Shown here one piece after another: positions 53,179 to 62,689 of a stretch of 64,000 nucleotides of DNA. Every line of letters starts with the position of its first letter. Position 1 is the stretch's first letter. The notes under the pieces were generated by a model, which worked only from the letters and a program-made list of their open reading frames with translations, had not been told where the DNA came from and searched no databases. The DNA is taken from contig DATGJP010000063.1 in NCBI GenBank assembly GCA_035295125.1, positions 1 through 64,000 on the forward strand. The letters run 5' to 3'. The stretch is from JAICMB01 sp035295125. Its GTDB lineage: Bacteria > Acidobacteriota > Terriglobia > Bryobacterales > Bryobacteraceae. The translations under genes and the position numbers were made by a program.

Positions 53179-54197
53179 GAATTCTTGTTACCGGCGGAGC
53201 GGGCTTCATCGGCTCCGCGTTCATTCGACTGGCACTGCGTTCCACCGATCACGAGATTGTCAATTTAGACAAGCTTACATACGCCGGGAATCTCGAGAAC
53301 CTGGCCTCAGTTGGCGATCATCCGCGATATCGGTTTGTGAGGGCCGACATCGCGGATCGCGAAGCTGTCGAGCAGGTTGTTGGCGAATCGAAGCCGGACA
53401 CACTGGTGCACTTCGCGGCCGAATCGCACGTCGACCGCAGCATATTCGCGCCGACGCCGGTCTTCGACACCAACCTGCGCGGAACGTTTACCCTGCTCGA
53501 AGTTGCGCGCGCGCACGCGATCGGCCGCTTCATTCATGTTTCGACCGACGAGGTATATGGCAGTCTGGAAGCGCCACTCGAAGCGGACGAGACCTTCCCG
53601 CTGAATCCCAGCAGTCCCTATTCCGCGGCGAAGGCAGGCTCCGATCTGCTGGCGCTGGCCTATGCCAAGACTTACAAAATGCCGGTCATTGTGACGCGTG
53701 CCTCGAATAACTACGGCCCGCACCAGTTTCCCGAGAAACTGATTCCGCTGATGATTTCGAATGCCCTGGAAGACAAGCCGCTTCCGGTCTATGGCGACGG
53801 GATGCAGGTTCGGGATTGGCTCTTCGCCGATGACCATTGCCGCGCGATTCTAACGCTCGTCGGGAAAGGCCGTGTCGGCGAAATCTATAACATCGGAGGC
53901 AATCGATCGGTGGCGAACCTTGAGGTGGTCGAGCGGATTCTCGCAGCGCTCGGAAAACCTCATAGCCTCATCCAGTACGTGCAGGATCGCCCGGCGCACG
54001 ACCGCCGTTACGCCCTATCCAGCGAGAAATTAATGCGCGAGACCGGCTGGGAGCCGGAGATGGATTTCGAGCGCGGCCTGCAGGCTACGATTGATTGGTA
54101 CCGCAACAATCCCGAGTGGGTGCGGCACGTCAAATCGGGTGAATATCAGAAGTTTTATGAGCTCAACTACGGGCGTCGGGAGACGGCTCCGGCGTAA
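53175..54197 (+). CDS. rfbB: dTDP-glucose 4,6-dehydratase
   Basis: The 340 aa enzyme has the short-chain dehydrogenase signature TGGAGFIGSAFIRLAL, the STDEVYGS motif that is diagnostic of dTDP-glucose 4,6-dehydratase, and the SPYSAAKAGSDLL active-site segment (YxxxK). It makes dTDP-4-keto-6-deoxyglucose, precursor of rhamnose and other deoxysugars for O-antigen or exopolysaccharide. It starts within the stop of the phosphodiesterase (ATGA) but the other rfb genes (rfbA, rfbC, rfbD) are not in the window, so the pathway is scattered or this is an isolated copy. Confidence 0.94.
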   Translation: MRILVTGGAGFIGSAFIRLALRSTDHEIVNLDKLTYAGNLENLASVGDHPRYRFVRADIADREAVEQVVGESKPDTLVHFAAESHVDRSIFAPTPVFDTNLRGTFTLLEVARAHAIGRFIHVSTDEVYGSLEAPLEADETFPLNPSSPYSAAKAGSDLLALAYAKTYKMPVIVTRASNNYGPHQFPEKLIPLMISNALEDKPLPVYGDGMQVRDWLFADDHCRAILTLVGKGRVGEIYNIGGNRSVANLEVVERILAALGKPHSLIQYVQDRPAHDRRYALSSEKLMRETGWEPEMDFERGLQATIDWYRNNPEWVRHVKSGEYQKFYELNYGRRETAPA

Positions 54198-54291
54198 AGT
54201 CGAGCTCCTGGCGCACCGGGTTGCGCACGAGCGGGTGCGCGGAATTCTCCAGGTTAGCCGGACTGCATCGAGCCTGCGCTACCTTGAAGTC

Positions 54292-55572
54292 GTGAGCAAA
54301 GCAGTTTGCGCCATGCTGCTGCTGGCCGGTTTCGCCGCCGCGCAACCCACCCAAACTCCGCGTGTTGTCGCGGTGAATATCGACGGAATTATCCATCCCG
54401 TCACGGTCGAAATCGTCTCGCATGCAATTGAACAGGCACGCGAGCAGCAAGCTTCCGCCCTCCTGATCCGGCTGAATACGCCCGGGGGCTTGTTGGACGC
54501 GACCCGCGAACTGATTCAACACGTGACCGCTTCGCCCGTGCCGGTGATCACCTACGTCACTCCCAGCGGCGCCCGCGCGGCGTCGGCAGGCTTCTTCATT
54601 CTGGAGTCGGGTGATATCGCGGCGATGTCGCCGGGTACCAATACGGGCGCGGCTTCACCCGTTCTCATGGGCCAGGAGATGGACCCGGTAATGCGGAGCA
54701 AGGTCGAGAACGACGCGTCGGCGCTGTTGCGCAGCCTGACCGCGAAGCGCGGTCGCAATAGCGAATTGGCCGAAAGCACCGTCCGGCAGGCGAAGGCTTT
54801 CACCGAGAAAGAGGCGCTCGACGGCAAACTGATCGACCTCATTGCCGCCGATGAACGGAGCCTGTTCGATCAGTTGAATGGCCGCCAGATCACGTTGTGG
54901 AGCGGCAAGCAGGTGACGTTAAACCTGGCAGGCGCCGGCATTGTCGCGGCGGAGACGACGTGGCGTGAGCGCTTCGTGGGGGCGATTGCCGACCCCAACA
55001 TCGGATTCATCCTTCTGATCATAGGGGCGCTGCTGATCTACGTGGAATTCACGTCGCCCGGACACATCGTACCTGGTGTGGTAGGTAGTATTCTCGTTCT
55101 GCTTGCTTTGTCGGCGCTGTCGGTGCTTCCAATAAACTGGGCCGGCGCCGGCTTGCTCGTGCTTGGCATCGCGATGCTGGTCCTCGAGATGAAGTTCACG
55201 ACGCACGGGGCGCTCGCCGCGGGCGGTATCGCCGCCATGATTCTGGGCGCGGTGCTCCTCATTCAAGGTCCGCCGGAAGTCCGAATTCACCTTGCAACGG
55301 CGGTTGCGGTAACGCTGCCTTTCGCGGCGATCACATTACTTCTCGTTTACGCGGTGATTCGGGGGCGCCGGGACAAAGCAATTATGGATAACGGGGGCGT
55401 CATCGACGAAATCGGAGTGGCTCGCACGCCGCTCGCGCCGGAAGGTAAGGTTCTGGTACACGGTGAATACTGGGACGCCATTTCGTCAACTCCGGTTGAT
55501 GAGGGCGCGACCGTCCGAGTCCGCTCCGTGGACGGCTTACGGCTGAAGGTGGAACCCGCACAGCGCATCTGA
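54292..55572 (+). CDS. NfeD-like membrane-bound serine protease
   Basis: I start at GTG 54292 because it gives a clean signal peptide (VVSKAVCAMLLLAGFAAA with V as Met); ATG 54313 is possible. The 426 aa protein has an SppA/ClpP-like domain: RLNTPGGLLDATRELI, the nucleophile SGARAASAGFF, MGQEMDPVMRSKVENDAS with the general-base Lys. Four to five membrane helices follow (about 235-360) and a soluble NfeD OB-fold ends the protein (VLVHGEYWDAISSTPVDEG). These proteins cleave membrane or stomatin-like partners; no stomatin gene is adjacent. It is separated from rfbB by 94 bp. Confidence 0.9.
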   Translation: MSKAVCAMLLLAGFAAAQPTQTPRVVAVNIDGIIHPVTVEIVSHAIEQAREQQASALLIRLNTPGGLLDATRELIQHVTASPVPVITYVTPSGARAASAGFFILESGDIAAMSPGTNTGAASPVLMGQEMDPVMRSKVENDASALLRSLTAKRGRNSELAESTVRQAKAFTEKEALDGKLIDLIAADERSLFDQLNGRQITLWSGKQVTLNLAGAGIVAAETTWRERFVGAIADPNIGFILLIIGALLIYVEFTSPGHIVPGVVGSILVLLALSALSVLPINWAGAGLLVLGIAMLVLEMKFTTHGALAAGGIAAMILGAVLLIQGPPEVRIHLATAVAVTLPFAAITLLLVYAVIRGRRDKAIMDNGGVIDEIGVARTPLAPEGKVLVHGEYWDAISSTPVDEGATVRVRSVDGLRLKVEPAQRI

Positions 55573-55590
55573 CCCTGTAGTATGGGGTTT

Positions 55591-56628
55591 ATGAGAGTCG
55601 CGGTGCTCGGGCTGGGTTTCATGGGCAGCACGCACCTGCGCGCTTTGCGCGGCGTGGCGCGTGCGAGCCTGGCCGCCATCTACAGCTCGGATGAGAGGAA
55701 GCTGGCGGGTGACCTGACCGGTATTCAGGGTAACCTCGGCGGCCCAGGCGAGAAATACGACTTCAGTGCGGTGAAGAAATATCGCGACCTGGAGCCATTG
55801 CTTGCCGATCCGGAGATCGATGCCGTCGATATATGTTTACCCACGCATCAGCACGCTGCGGTGGCAATCGAAGCGCTGCGCAACGGTAAGCACGTTCTGG
55901 TCGAGAAACCGATGGCGCTCGACGGCTCCCACGCCGACGCAATGATTGCGGAGGCGCAAAAGCAAGGCCGGGTCCTCATGACCGCGCAGGTGCTGCGGTT
56001 TCTGCCGATGTATGCGGCGTTGCGCGATGCACTGCGAGACGGCTCACTCGGGTCTGTCCGTCACGCGACTTTCCGCAGGCGCTGCGCAGCGCCCGCATGG
56101 AGCCAATGGCTCGGTGATTCTGCAAAGAGCGGTGGAGGCGTATTCGACCTGTTGATCCACGATGTCGACATGTGCCTGCATCTGTTCGGCATGCCGGCGT
56201 TCGTTTCGGCTACCGGCTACGCTGCGCCGGCCTCGGGTGTCGACGTGATTACGGGCGAGTTGCATTACCCCGGATTGGGCACTGCGGTGGTCACCGGCGG
56301 CTGGCATCATCCCAAGACTTATCCGTTCTCGATGGAGTACACGGTGGTGGCCGACCGGGGAACGGTTGAATACAGCTCAATGGGTACCCCGCCTACGCTG
56401 TACCGCGATGATGGAGCCGTCGAACCCCTCCCGATGCCGGAAAAAGATGGCTATCAGGCCGAGATCGAGCATTTCATCGACTGCTGTGACAGCGGCCGTA
56501 TGCCGGAACTGTGTCCGCCCGCCGAATCGGCAGCGGCGGTCAAGCTCACCCGTTTGATGGTGGAAGCAAGGAATGAAAACGGAGGAAGGATTCCATGCAC
56601 CATTTGGACGCACGTGAAGTCGGCATAA
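55591..56628 (+). CDS. Gfo/Idh/MocA-family oxidoreductase
   Basis: The 345 aa protein starts with a Rossmann dinucleotide motif (MRVAVLGLGFMGSTHLRAL) and has the EKPMALDGSHAD motif that holds the catalytic Lys. The C-terminal domain includes GGVFDLLIHDVDMCLHLFG. Such enzymes oxidise or epimerise sugar alcohols and related polyols using NAD(P). I chose the second in-frame ATG because a GGGG lies just upstream. Its end overlaps the next gene by 34 bp. The pairing with a sugar isomerase points to a sugar or inositol-type catabolic step. Confidence 0.9.
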   Translation: MRVAVLGLGFMGSTHLRALRGVARASLAAIYSSDERKLAGDLTGIQGNLGGPGEKYDFSAVKKYRDLEPLLADPEIDAVDICLPTHQHAAVAIEALRNGKHVLVEKPMALDGSHADAMIAEAQKQGRVLMTAQVLRFLPMYAALRDALRDGSLGSVRHATFRRRCAAPAWSQWLGDSAKSGGGVFDLLIHDVDMCLHLFGMPAFVSATGYAAPASGVDVITGELHYPGLGTAVVTGGWHHPKTYPFSMEYTVVADRGTVEYSSMGTPPTLYRDDGAVEPLPMPEKDGYQAEIEHFIDCCDSGRMPELCPPAESAAAVKLTRLMVEARNENGGRIPCTIWTHVKSA

Positions 56629-57446
56629 TGTTCTGGGCCGAGCGCGATCGCCTCGCCGAGATCAAGGCCCTGGGCGTTCGCTGCGGGCAACTCGGGATTC
56701 CCGGAGGCACAAACCTGGGACATCACTTTGCAGTCGGCTGGAAAAAGGCACTGGCGGAGGAGGAGTTCACCATCGTCACGGTCTTTGCGGCTTACAGCGG
56801 TGAGGATTACGCCGATATCCCGACCGTGCAACGAACCGTGGGGTTCATTCCTCGCGAAACCCGCGCCGAACGCGAACGCCGCACCTTTGAAGTGAGCGAC
56901 TTTGCGGCGGCCCTGGGCGTCAAGAGCATCGCGTGCCATATCGGCTTCGTCCCTGAGGACAAGAACGACCCGGATTACGTCGCGGTTCGGGACATGGTGC
57001 GCAGGGTCTGCGATCACGCCTCGAAGCATCACCAGACATTTGCGCTGGAAACCGGGCAGGAGCCTGCCGAAGTCCTGTTGGAATTCCTGAAGGACGTGGA
57101 CCGTAAGAACCTTGCCATTAACTTCGATCCGGCAAACATGATCTTGTACGGGACGGGAGATCCGGTGGAAGCGCTCGGCGTTTTAGGCAAGTATGTGGTT
57201 TCGGTTCACGCAAAAGATGGGGATTATCCACCGAAGGACGTTGCGGGTGCGCTCGGGAGGGAAAGGCCGCTTGGCGAGGGGGCGGTGGGAATCGAGCGTT
57301 TCGTGGGCAAGCTGAAGGAGATCGGGTTTACAGGACCGCTCAACATCGAGCGCGAGGCTCACGACCCCGACCAGAGGATGCGGGACATGCGGGATGCCGT
57401 CCCATACCTGGAGGCCATAGTTCGGGGAGTTGGGTTTCAGGCGTAG
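56595..57446 (+). CDS. Sugar phosphate isomerase/epimerase (xylose-isomerase-like TIM barrel)
   Basis: The 283 aa protein has the TIM-barrel isomerase pattern: RLAEIKALGVRCGQLGIPGG, ETGQEPAEVLLEFLKDV, AINFDPANMILYGTGDPV and the metal-ligand segment VSVHAKDGDYPP, then NIEREAH. GGAGG and AGGA precede its ATG. It probably isomerises or epimerises a keto sugar, in concert with the upstream oxidoreductase, with which it overlaps by 34 bp. A strong hairpin ends the unit. Confidence 0.9.
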   Translation: MHHLDAREVGIMFWAERDRLAEIKALGVRCGQLGIPGGTNLGHHFAVGWKKALAEEEFTIVTVFAAYSGEDYADIPTVQRTVGFIPRETRAERERRTFEVSDFAAALGVKSIACHIGFVPEDKNDPDYVAVRDMVRRVCDHASKHHQTFALETGQEPAEVLLEFLKDVDRKNLAINFDPANMILYGTGDPVEALGVLGKYVVSVHAKDGDYPPKDVAGALGRERPLGEGAVGIERFVGKLKEIGFTGPLNIEREAHDPDQRMRDMRDAVPYLEAIVRGVGFQA

Positions 57447-57479
57447 AGGTAGCGCAGGCGTTTTCGCCTGCGCTACCTC
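57446..57479. terminator. Bidirectional hairpin terminator, also a repeat-family member
   Basis: A perfect 15-bp stem (57446-57460 with 57465-57479) closed by TTTT lies between convergent genes, starting at the last base of the isomerase stop codon. The centre GCAGGCG-TTTT-CGCCTGC is the same as the dispersed repeat core with TTTT for GTTT. It probably blocks read-through in both directions. Confidence 0.8.
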
Positions 57480-57498
57480 GCTAAGATCTGAAATTTGC

Positions 57499-58143
57499 TC
57501 AGGGCTTCTTGGCCGCGGCCGCGGGCGTCGTCGTACGAGCCGCCGGCGTGGTGCTGGTCGCCGCAGGCTTCGGGGCTGCCGTTCCGCTCGCAGGCGCCGC
57601 GCTGCTGTTCGCCGCGCCACCACCACTTGCGTTCGCCTTATCGTACAGCTCGACGATGTCCTTCGTGATGTCGATGGTGTTCGAAGCATAAAGAACCGGC
57701 GTCTGCGGATTGCTGACATCCAAAATCAGCGTATAGCCGTTCTCCTTGGCGTATTTGTCGATCACCGCCATCATCTTCTGGCCGAGACCTTGCAGCAGCT
57801 TCTGCTGTTCCTGGTCCATCTCGTCCTGAGCATCCTGCATGTCGCGATTCAGAGTCTTGGTCTTCTGATCGATGGTTCGATACAGATCGTTCTTCGCGGT
57901 TTCGCTCAGAGTGTTCTGGCCCTTTTGGAGTTGATCCTTGAGACTGTTGATCTCATTCTGTCGACCCTCCATGTCTTTACGTTTCGGGCCGGCCTTGGCG
58001 TCCAGCTCAGCGGCGGCCTTCTGCCCGTCTTTGGTGGCCACGATCGCGCCTTGAATACTAATCACGGCGTACTTTTGTTGCGCAAAGCCAATAGTGGATA
58101 GTCCCAGCGCCAGCACGCAAAATCCTAAAACCTGTCTTGTCAC
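57499..58143 (-). CDS. OmpH/Skp-like periplasmic chaperone
   Basis: The 214 aa protein starts with a signal peptide (MTRQVLGFCVLALGLSTIGFA), then Skp-like AVISIQGAIVATKDGQKAAAE and long coiled-coil helices (about 40-130) rich in Lys, Gln and Glu, with YTLILDVSNPQTPVLYAS as the closing beta core. The C-terminal 35 residues are Ala/Thr/Pro low-complexity. It would hold unfolded outer-membrane proteins in the periplasm. It is 53 bp downstream of bamA, a standard arrangement of assembly genes. Confidence 0.9.
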   Translation of the reverse strand: MTRQVLGFCVLALGLSTIGFAQQKYAVISIQGAIVATKDGQKAAAELDAKAGPKRKDMEGRQNEINSLKDQLQKGQNTLSETAKNDLYRTIDQKTKTLNRDMQDAQDEMDQEQQKLLQGLGQKMMAVIDKYAKENGYTLILDVSNPQTPVLYASNTIDITKDIVELYDKANASGGGAANSSAAPASGTAAPKPAATSTTPAARTTTPAAAAKKP

Positions 58144-58196
58144 AAGTGAACTCCTAAAGTCTCGTTAAATTCATTTTATCCAATGTTGCTCAGACG

Positions 58197-61100
58197 CTAG
58201 AACGTACGTCCGATCGTGAAACGGAACATCGACCGTTTCTCGAAGAAGGGGAGGGGTTGGCCAAACTGCGCCACTGCGCTGTTATAGGTAGCCGCGTTGG
58301 GGAATACGGACCTGTCTACCGCGATCGGCGGCTGCAGGTACTCCCGAACCACGCTGGGATTGTAGGCCCAGTAGACGCGGAACGGGGCGTTTACGACCGG
58401 CATCAGGACCTGAATTTCGAGTCCGGTCGACATGCGCATTTTTTGGGTTCCCGGTGCGATGTAAGCCTTGCCGGTAAATCCAGCCTGGGGAAACTCGGCA
58501 TTAAGTTGGTCGATACGGCCGGGATTGAGTTTCAATTGGCTGGCAAGCGAAAGCTTGTCAACCCCGGCGTCGACGAATGCCGCCAGCGTCACCGGACCGA
58601 CAATCGGGATGCGGTATTCGAAATTCGTAACGATGTTCGTATCGCCGCCCGGGAACTCTAATTGATAAACCGGAATCGTCTGGGTGACATTCACGAACGA
58701 AACGACACCGTTAGAGACGACTCTCTGCTGCCGTATCGTACCATCGGGATTCAGCACATTGACTTGCGCGGTGCTGGGCAGGAAGGCAATAGGACTGATG
58801 CCCCAAATATCGAAACCGCGAATGTCGTTCTCACCGCCAGCATAGTAGCGGTTGAACGGCGGAGCTACCTTGCCGCCGTAACCCGTGAGGAACCGGCCCA
58901 GCAGGTGCATTCCAATCACGTGACCCTTTTTGAAGCCGCCCCGGAAGTATTTGGCATCGAGCGTCGGTTCCAGCGTATTGACGTTGCCGCCCAGGACGCT
59001 TCCGGCGAACGCGACCGAGAAAAACAGCGACTTGCCGGCCGTCGGCGTGATCGGATGGTTTACCGTGTTGAAGGTGTACGACGGAATGACCTTGCTGGTG
59101 CGAATACCGTTCAAGGAATTCGGACCGCCAACACCCTGGAAATCCAGGTAATTGAAGTACTGGTTCGACGCAGTCGTCAGCGTCGTGATGTTGGAAATGT
59201 CGTACCCGTAGCTCAAGCCTAAGCGGGCGAAGCTGCGCCGCAGCGGATAGCTCATGAAAACCGTGCCGCCGTAGCCGTTCGAAACATAGTTCAGAAGATT
59301 CTGTTGTCCTAACTGCTGGTACAGCGGAATCAGGTTCTGTCCCGACAGAATCGATGCTTCGCGAGCCTGATCGTAATTGAAGCGCTGGGTGTACAGCGTG
59401 AATCCCGTCTGAATGGGCTTGTCCAACAGATACGGCTCCGTGAAGCCGAATTGCACGCTGCGCAAACGGGTTCCGAGCTGGGAATTCAGGCTGAGCGTCT
59501 CGCCTAATCCGAGGAAGTTGTTCGTGGAATATGAGAAGCCCAGGAAGCTGCCGGCTATGCCCGACACGCCACCGTTCAACTGGATGGAGTTCTTGCCACG
59601 CTCTTTCACCTTCAGCGTGACGTCGACCGTGTCGGTCCTCGGGTCCTGATGGATGTCCGCGGCTTCCTCTTCCTTGAGCGGCTCGAAATAGCCAAGCTGA
59701 TTCAGGCGCAGGATGCTGAGATTCCAAAGGCGGGTGTTGAACATGTCGCCTTCGTCAATCAGCAGTTCGCGACGAATCACCTTGTCGCGAGTCGTTGCGT
59801 TGCCGCTGAAATCGATGCGGCGTACAAAGAACTGTTTGCCCTCGTCCACCGAAAGCGTCAGGTCGATCTTGGCGTTCTTGGGATCCGGGTCGAAGCTGGG
59901 ATCGCCCACAAAGTTAATGAAGCCGAACTCACCGTACAGCTTGCGCATGTTCTCAATACCCTTGCGCAGTTTCGACGTCGAGAACACATCGCCTTGCGAC
60001 ATCCCGAACAGAGGCTTCATGAGAGCCTCGGGCGTGCGGAAGAACTTCACACCTGTGAAGAGGATGTTGTTCAGGCGATACTCCTTGCCCTCATCCATGG
60101 TCACCGAGATGTTGGCGGCCTTGCCCGGCTTGTTGGTCTTGATTAAGGGGATACGGAATCCGTGCCCGCCGGTATCGACAATGACGACGCTGGAATCCAC
60201 CGCGCGCGCCAGAAAGTAGCCATGCTGCTGGTAGAAATCCTGCACACGGCTCTTGTCTTCTTCGAGCTTCGTCGAATCGTAGGTCTTGGCGAACAGGTTC
60301 TCGAACAGGATCGAATGCGGGATGCCGATAGGGTGCGAATTCTTCATCGCACGGATGACTTCCTTGTCGCTGAACGCATTGTTCCCAACGATGTTGATCT
60401 GGCCAACTTTGACCTTGGGACCCTCGTCGATCTTGAAAACGATTTCGAGCGATGACGGCGGCACGCGGTGTACTTCCGGCTCCACCTTGGCGTACTGCCG
60501 GCCGCGCTCTGCGAGGTACTCGAGAATCACGTTCCGGGCGCGCTGTACTTTGGCCTGATCGTACTGTTGCTCCACTACCAGGCCTACCTTGCGCTCCTTG
60601 AAGCGATCCAGGATTTCCGACACGCTGACCGATTTGTTGCCGTCGTACTTGATGGTTCGCACCACGGGACGCTCGGTAAGTACGAAGCGGATGATCCAGC
60701 CGGTCTTGCCGGGTTCGCGCTCCAGACGGATGTCGTCGAAGCGGTTCGTGTTCCACAAGCGGATGAAGTCCTGGTGCAACGTGTCGTCATTGTACGGATC
60801 GCCCTTGCGGGTGGAGATCTGCGCCCGCAAAGTATCCTGAGGAACTCGTCGCGTGCCCCGAAATTCGATGTCTTCAATAATGTTCTCGGGCGGGGCTCCG
60901 GGCTGGCGCTGTACCGGCGTCGATGACGGCGGCTTCGGCGCCTCCTTGGGCTGTTCCAGTTGCGGCTTCTGTTGCTCCGGCTGAGCCTGTGGAACCGTTT
61001 CAAAAGGGTTGCGCGCTGGCGGCTGCTGCTGTTGGGCAGGCGGTTGCTGCTGCGGCTTGGGCTGTTGCGCAGGAGTGGCCGGAGGCTGCTGCTGCGGCTG

Positions 61101-61208
61101 TTGCTGTTGAGTGGAGGACTGCGGCGCGCCCTGAAGTATCCCGCTCACTGGTGTGAGAAAAAGCAACAGTAGGAATGTATGCAGGCACCTAGGCCTGTTT
61201 AACATCAT
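58197..61208 (-). CDS. bamA: Outer membrane assembly protein BamA
   Basis: The 1003 aa protein has a signal peptide, then about 85 residues of Gln/Pro-rich low complexity (residues ~25-110), five POTRA domains (starting at IIEDIEFRGTRRVPQDTL near 112) and a C-terminal beta-barrel. The barrel has the L6-loop RGF motif (R797, in DIRGFDIWG) and ends with the aromatic C-terminal signature TIGRTF. It inserts beta-barrel proteins in the outer membrane. The Gln/Pro tract is an unusual extra. It is the first gene of the bamA-skp pair. Confidence 0.95.
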   Translation of the reverse strand: MMLNRPRCLHTFLLLLFLTPVSGILQGAPQSSTQQQQPQQQPPATPAQQPKPQQQPPAQQQQPPARNPFETVPQAQPEQQKPQLEQPKEAPKPPSSTPVQRQPGAPPENIIEDIEFRGTRRVPQDTLRAQISTRKGDPYNDDTLHQDFIRLWNTNRFDDIRLEREPGKTGWIIRFVLTERPVVRTIKYDGNKSVSVSEILDRFKERKVGLVVEQQYDQAKVQRARNVILEYLAERGRQYAKVEPEVHRVPPSSLEIVFKIDEGPKVKVGQINIVGNNAFSDKEVIRAMKNSHPIGIPHSILFENLFAKTYDSTKLEEDKSRVQDFYQQHGYFLARAVDSSVVIVDTGGHGFRIPLIKTNKPGKAANISVTMDEGKEYRLNNILFTGVKFFRTPEALMKPLFGMSQGDVFSTSKLRKGIENMRKLYGEFGFINFVGDPSFDPDPKNAKIDLTLSVDEGKQFFVRRIDFSGNATTRDKVIRRELLIDEGDMFNTRLWNLSILRLNQLGYFEPLKEEEAADIHQDPRTDTVDVTLKVKERGKNSIQLNGGVSGIAGSFLGFSYSTNNFLGLGETLSLNSQLGTRLRSVQFGFTEPYLLDKPIQTGFTLYTQRFNYDQAREASILSGQNLIPLYQQLGQQNLLNYVSNGYGGTVFMSYPLRRSFARLGLSYGYDISNITTLTTASNQYFNYLDFQGVGGPNSLNGIRTSKVIPSYTFNTVNHPITPTAGKSLFFSVAFAGSVLGGNVNTLEPTLDAKYFRGGFKKGHVIGMHLLGRFLTGYGGKVAPPFNRYYAGGENDIRGFDIWGISPIAFLPSTAQVNVLNPDGTIRQQRVVSNGVVSFVNVTQTIPVYQLEFPGGDTNIVTNFEYRIPIVGPVTLAAFVDAGVDKLSLASQLKLNPGRIDQLNAEFPQAGFTGKAYIAPGTQKMRMSTGLEIQVLMPVVNAPFRVYWAYNPSVVREYLQPPIAVDRSVFPNAATYNSAVAQFGQPLPFFEKRSMFRFTIGRTF

Positions 61209-61393
61209 CTAGATACGGGGTCCTTTCCACTCTGCGCTAATTCGTCCAGACGTCCACCCTACCCGCGCGGTTTCAGCGTATGCGAGCCGGTGTGTGCTGA
61301 ATCCTCTATTCTAGCTGATGGCATGCCTGCGTGGCGCTAGTCAAAAGCGAGAATTTTCTCAACCATGGCTGGTACCCTATAAGGAACCTTATA

Positions 61394-62689
61394 GTGCCCT
61401 CCATACGACGTGTCGTGGTAACGGGAATCGGGGCCGTCAGCCCGAACGGTGTCGGCCGCGAAGCGTTTTGGGCCGCCACCAGGAACGGAATTAGCGGAGT
61501 TCGTCCGATTTCGCTGTTTGACGCCGGCGGTTTTACAGTGCGCGTGGCGGGCGAAATCCAGAATTTTGACGAATCGCCATACGTTACGGTCAAGGACCGG
61601 CCGCACGTCTCTCGCGTCGTCCCCCTTGCCGTTGCCGCAGTGGGAGAGGCGCTGCAGGATTCCGGCGTCGACCCTACGAGCATGTCGCGCGACCGGCTCC
61701 GACAGATCGGTGTCATGGTTGGCTCCGGAGGCGGCAGCCAGGAATTTACCGAAGAGCAGTACCGGCTGTACTATACCGGAAAACAGAAACAATGCAGCGT
61801 GTATGTGATTCCGACCTCAACGATCGGCACCCTGGCCAGTGAAATTTCGATGCGCTTCGGGTTTCGCGGATTAAGTCATGTCATATCGACCGGCTGCACT
61901 TCGTCGACTGACGCCCTTGGATATGCGTTCCGGCACATCCAGTGCGGCGCGCTGGAAACGATGATTGCAGGCGGAGTAGACGCGCCCATTGCGCCCCTCA
62001 TCCTGCGCGGATTTATCCTTATGCGGATCCTCGCGTCGCGATGGAATGATTGCCCGCAACGCGCGTCGCGGCCCTTTTCTCGTGATCGTGACGGCTTTGT
62101 GCTGGGCGAGGGCGCCTGGTTCTTCGTCCTGGAAGACCTGGAGCGTGCTCGGGCGCGCGGAGCCAAAATCTACGGTGAGATTCTCGGCTACGGTTCAACG
62201 TGCGAGGCTTACCATCGGGTCCGCCTGGAAGAGTGCGGCGAAGAGCCCGCCCGTGCTATGCGGCTGGCGCTCGAGCAGGGCGAGGTCGCGCCGGAAGCGG
62301 TGCAGTACGTCAGCTATCACGGCACCTCGACGGAACTGAACGATCGCATCGAAACCCGCGCCATGAAGCTCGCATTCGGAAAACATGCGCAGCGTCTTGC
62401 GGGCTCGTCCTTGAAAAGCATGATCGGGCATCCGCAGGGAGCTTGCGGTGCCGCGGGAGTTGCGGCTACGCTCCTCGCGATGCGCGATAGCGTGGCGCCG
62501 CCCACCATCAATCTTGACGTGCCCGATCCTGAATGTGACCTGGACTACATCCCGAACGCCGGGCGCAAACTGCCGATCGAGTATGCGGTCGCGAATTGCA
62601 TTGCCTTCGGAAGTAAGAATTCGGCGCTAGTTCTGCGAAACGCGTACGCGGACTCTGTTCATCCAGTATCCCCAAGCCACAACCAATGA
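61394..62689 (+). CDS. fabF: Beta-ketoacyl-ACP synthase II
   Basis: AAGGA 8 nt upstream fixes the start at GTG 61394; the longer frame from 61331 adds residues that are not family sequence. The 431 aa enzyme has the catalytic triad of chain-elongating synthases: Cys168 in STGCTSSTDA, His309 in YHGTSTELND and His346 in KSMIGHPQGACGA with Lys341. It condenses acyl-ACP with malonyl-ACP in fatty acid elongation. It lies divergent from bamA, and its 3' end overlaps a convergent gene by 63 bp. No acpP or fabG is adjacent. Confidence 0.92.
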   Translation: MPSIRRVVVTGIGAVSPNGVGREAFWAATRNGISGVRPISLFDAGGFTVRVAGEIQNFDESPYVTVKDRPHVSRVVPLAVAAVGEALQDSGVDPTSMSRDRLRQIGVMVGSGGGSQEFTEEQYRLYYTGKQKQCSVYVIPTSTIGTLASEISMRFGFRGLSHVISTGCTSSTDALGYAFRHIQCGALETMIAGGVDAPIAPLILRGFILMRILASRWNDCPQRASRPFSRDRDGFVLGEGAWFFVLEDLERARARGAKIYGEILGYGSTCEAYHRVRLEECGEEPARAMRLALEQGEVAPEAVQYVSYHGTSTELNDRIETRAMKLAFGKHAQRLAGSSLKSMIGHPQGACGAAGVAATLLAMRDSVAPPTINLDVPDPECDLDYIPNAGRKLPIEYAVANCIAFGSKNSALVLRNAYADSVHPVSPSHNQ

